From assembly GCF_000003605.2 (NCBI RefSeq), contig NW_003156736.1:641214-676005 (forward strand): a stretch of 34,792 nt of DNA, in the 5' to 3' direction. A model generated the notes under the pieces. The model had not been told where the DNA came from and did not search any database. It saw nothing but the letters and a program-made list of their open reading frames with translations. Positions 32,680 through 34,792 of this stretch are shown here, piece by piece. The position numbers were made by a program, and so were the translations under genes. The DNA comes from Saccoglossus kowalevskii. Taxonomy: Eukaryota > Hemichordata > Enteropneusta > Harrimaniidae. The first letter of the stretch is position 1. Every line of letters begins with the position of its first letter.

Positions 32680-32898
32680 ATTTTACCTAGACTGCATGTA
32701 CAATTTTGAGTATTGTATGAAATATTTTCTAGGTCAATAAATTATTATTATAATCTCCAATTTAAATTTAACTACTGTTTATAGTTTACTTATTATGATT
32801 GGTGGAGAGTGTAGGAGACATTTTCTCATTAATTTTCATAAACATGATATATATAAATATACATGTAGTTTATAATAATTTTTCTATGACTTTTGTAG

Positions 32899-33018
32899 GA
32901 TGGCTGATGATTTAAAAAAACTGTTATCCGTCAGTAAAACAGAATTACCGTATATACTGGTTGGTTCAGAAATTGGAGCTTTGATTGCAAGATTCTATGC
33001 ACAGTTATCAGAAATAAG
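32899..33018 (+). CDS. Alpha/beta-hydrolase-like gene, sixth visible exon: nucleophile elbow with Glu
   Basis: A 120-bp exon, phase 2 on both sides, between acceptor TTTTGTAG and donor GTAACA. It completes an arginine codon and reads MADDLKKLLSVSKTELPY, then ILVGSEIGALIARFYAQL and SEI. MADDLKKLL and the following strand YILVG match the helix and strand that lead to the nucleophile elbow, normally GHSLGG followed by ARLYA. Here the elbow is G-S-E-I-G-A: the second residue after the first glycine, codon GAA at 32,969-32,971, is glutamate instead of serine. The neighbouring serine is one place too early for the classical position. ALIARFYA after it is well conserved, so the alignment is not in doubt. 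The protein may therefore be catalytically dead or use a different chemistry. Confidence 0.88.
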
Positions 33019-34792
33019 GTAACAAACATGAGTGCTAATGTGTTTTATAAATACCATCTTTGTTACAGGCTAAAAAGTAGTTCCCGGGTAATTCATGTGC
33101 ACATACCAACTATGTTCCATACTAAAAAGTAGTCCCTGGGAAATTCATGTACATTTACCAACTATGTTCCAAACTAAAAAGTAGTCCCTGGGAAATTCAT
33201 GTACATTTACCAACTAAGTTCCAAACTAAAAAAGTAGTCCCTGGGTAATTCATGTCCGCATACCAACTATGTTCCAAACTAAAAAAAATAGTTCCTGGGT
33301 AATTCATGTATACATTTACCAACTAAGTTCCAAACTAAAAAAGTAGTCCCTGGGTAATTCATGTCCGCATACCAACTATGTTCCAAACTAAAAAAAATAG
33401 TTCCTGGGTAATTCATGTATACATAACAACTATGTTCCTGACTACATATTAGTCCCCGGGTAATTCATGTCTGCATACCAACTATGTTCCAAACTAAAAA
33501 AAATAGTTCCTGGGTAATTCATGTATACATAACAACTATGTTCCTGACTACATATTAGTCCCCGGGTAATTCATGTCTGCATACCAACTATGTTCCAAAC
33601 TAAAAAAGTAGTCCCTGGGAAATTCATGTACATATACCAACTAAGTTCCAAACTAAACAAAGTAGTCCCTGGATAATTCATGTGCACATACCAACTGTGT
33701 TCCAAACTAAAAAAGTAGTCCCTGGGTAATTCATGTACACATACCAACTATGTTCCAGGTTAAAAAGTAGTCCCTAGGTAATTTATGTACACATACCAAC
33801 TATGTTCCAAACTATAAAAAAGTAGTCCCTGGGTAATTCATGTACACATACCAACTATGTTCCAGGTTAAAAAGTAGTCCCTAGGTAATTTATGTACACA
33901 TACCAACTATGTTCCAAACAAAAAAAAGTAGTCTCTGGGTAATTCATGTACACATACCAACTATGTTCCAGGTTAAACAGTAGTCCTAGGTAATTTATGT
34001 ACACATACCAACTATGTTCCAGGTTAAAAAGTAGTCCCTAGGTAATTTATGTACACATACCAACTATGTTCCAAACTAAAAAAAAAGTAGTCTCTGGGTA
34101 ATTCATGTACACATACCAACTATGTTCCAGGTTAAACAGTAGTCCTAGGTAATTTATGTACACATACCAACTATGTTCCAGGTTAAAAAGTAGTCCCTAG
34201 GTAATTTATTTACACATACCAACTATGTTCCAGGTTAAAAAGTAGTCCCTAGATAATTCATGTACACATACCAACTATGTTCCAGGTTAAAAAGTAGTCC
34301 CTAGGTAATTTATGTACACATACCAACTACGTCCCAGGTTAAAAAGGAGTCCCTAGGTAATTTATGTACACATACCAACTATGTTCCATGTTAAAAACAA
34401 GTCCCTAGGTAATTTATGTACACATGCCAACTATGTTCCAGGTTAAAAAGGAGTCCCTGGGTAATTCATGTACACATACCAACTATTTTCCAGGTTAAAA
34501 AGGAGTCCCTGGGTAATTCATGTACACATACCAACTATGTTCCAGGTTAAAAAGAAGTCCCTGGGTAATTCATGTACACATACCAACTATGTTCCAGGTT
34601 AAAAAGGGGTCCCTGGGTAATTCATGTACACATACCAACTATGTTCCAGGTTAAAAAGGAGTCCCTGGGTAATTCATGTACACATACCAACTATGTTCCA
34701 GGTTAAAAAAGAAGTCCCTTGGTAATTTGTGTGCACATACCAACTAATGTTTCAGCTAAATAAATATTGGTCTCTGAGTAAATTATGTGCAT
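33019..34792 (+). other. Intron 6 (start), filled by a minisatellite
   Basis: After donor GTAACA and about 50 bp of unique sequence the intron is minisatellite to the window edge. No further exon was found. Confidence 0.7.
33070..34792. repeat. 52-bp minisatellite, about 33 copies, with higher-order structure
   Basis: The unit contains GTAGTCCCTGGGTAATTCAT, GTACACATACCAACTATG and TTCCAGGTTAAAAA. Spacing is exactly 52 bp in the right-hand third (for example 34,451, 34,503 and 34,555) and 52-55 bp elsewhere because of A-run length changes. On the left, two-unit blocks of about 107-109 bp recur (33,253 and 33,362; 33,433 and 33,540). In the middle a three-unit block of 160 bp recurs (33,927 and 34,087). 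The right third is nearly homogeneous. The array continues past the window. Units are not a multiple of three and have no shared open frame. Confidence 0.97.

Larger units (their letters stand above)
31670..32752 (+). mobile_element. 5'-truncated, internally deleted CR1/L2-like non-LTR retrotransposon
   Basis: It holds part of the reverse transcriptase, the C-terminal tail domain in a different frame, and a 3' UTR of about 245 bp ending in a TTATTATTATAA run. That kind of short terminal repeat, rather than poly(A), is usual for CR1/L2-type elements. The start is placed where RT homology begins (IDEGKPTIGIFIDF). Endonuclease, ORF1 and the first RT motifs are missing. It sits in the same orientation as the host gene. 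No target-site duplication was identified. Confidence 0.88.
31294..32898 (+). other. Intron 5 containing a LINE fragment
   Basis: The donor is GTACAA and the acceptor ACTTTTGTAG. The central 1.1 kb is the non-LTR retrotransposon fragment described below. The flanks are AT-rich without further features. Confidence 0.75.
27870..34792 (+). other. Partial gene: membrane-anchored alpha/beta-hydrolase-like protein, six exons, open at both ends
   Basis: Six exons join in one frame with GT-AG introns and give about 175 residues. In order they encode a charged start and one hydrophobic segment, a short linker, the first core strands (YLHCVGRGSPTVVLDAPTG), DRAGLGYSE, a charged insert, and the nucleophile-elbow region. 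The order and spacing follow bacterial-type alpha/beta hydrolases of the kind written LHCxGxGSPTVVLxxGxG, YDRAGxGxSE, then DDLxxLL and GHSLGG. The initiator exon is not identified. The acid and histidine of the triad would lie beyond 34,792. Intron 5 carries a LINE fragment and intron 6 a minisatellite. Confidence 0.85.

Noticed and set aside
33070-34792. CRISPR array
   Set aside because: Units follow one another directly with no unique spacers, and the host is eukaryotic. It is a minisatellite.

Overview
This is eukaryotic nuclear DNA, most likely from a marine invertebrate such as a hemichordate, echinoderm, amphioxus or lophotrochozoan; the sequence does not settle which. The grounds are a gene split by GT-AG introns, a tRNA-derived SINE, a 5'-truncated non-LTR retrotransposon, many short inverted-repeat elements, AT-rich microsatellites and a 583-bp assembly gap. 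There are no operons, ribosome-binding sites or long intronless ORFs. Most short ORFs that can be drawn here are chance or lie inside repeats.

Layout. Positions 1-27,869 hold no coding exon that I can support. This part contains: a composite repeat with internal tandem units and a terminal hairpin (about 700-1724); a minus-strand tRNA-derived SINE (about 4800-5145); at least seven copies or fragments of a short GC-rich-ended inverted-repeat element family (about 165, 555, 12,640, 15,111, 15,648, 15,996 and 21,334); a duplicated two-block motif at 13,631 and 18,047; a hairpin at 19,374; an assembly gap at 21,737-22,319; a second MITE-like family opening with TACTGTA (23,092 and 28,822); a pentanucleotide satellite (25,518); a near-perfect 43-bp foldback (26,825); and a decayed ~31-bp minisatellite split by an inverted-repeat insertion (27,188-27,800). 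The rest looks like plain AT-rich intergenic DNA.

Positions 27,870-34,792 hold the one gene found, on the plus strand. Six internal exons (27,870-28,002; 29,085-29,150; 30,117-30,193; 30,624-30,674; 31,214-31,293; 32,899-33,018) join in a single reading frame, with intron phases 1, 1, 0, 0, 2 and 2. They encode the N-terminal part of a membrane-anchored alpha/beta-hydrolase-fold protein. The first exon and the C-terminal half lie outside what can be seen. At the nucleophile elbow the expected G-x-S-x-G reads G-S-E-I-G, so glutamate stands where the catalytic serine should be. This is the most interesting protein-level observation in the window.

The introns of this gene carry most of the mobile and satellite DNA: a 216-bp foldback element, a 38-copy AT repeat 36 bp before an acceptor site, a broken CR1/L2-like LINE in sense orientation, and a minisatellite of about 33 copies of a 52-bp unit with higher-order structure that runs off the right edge.
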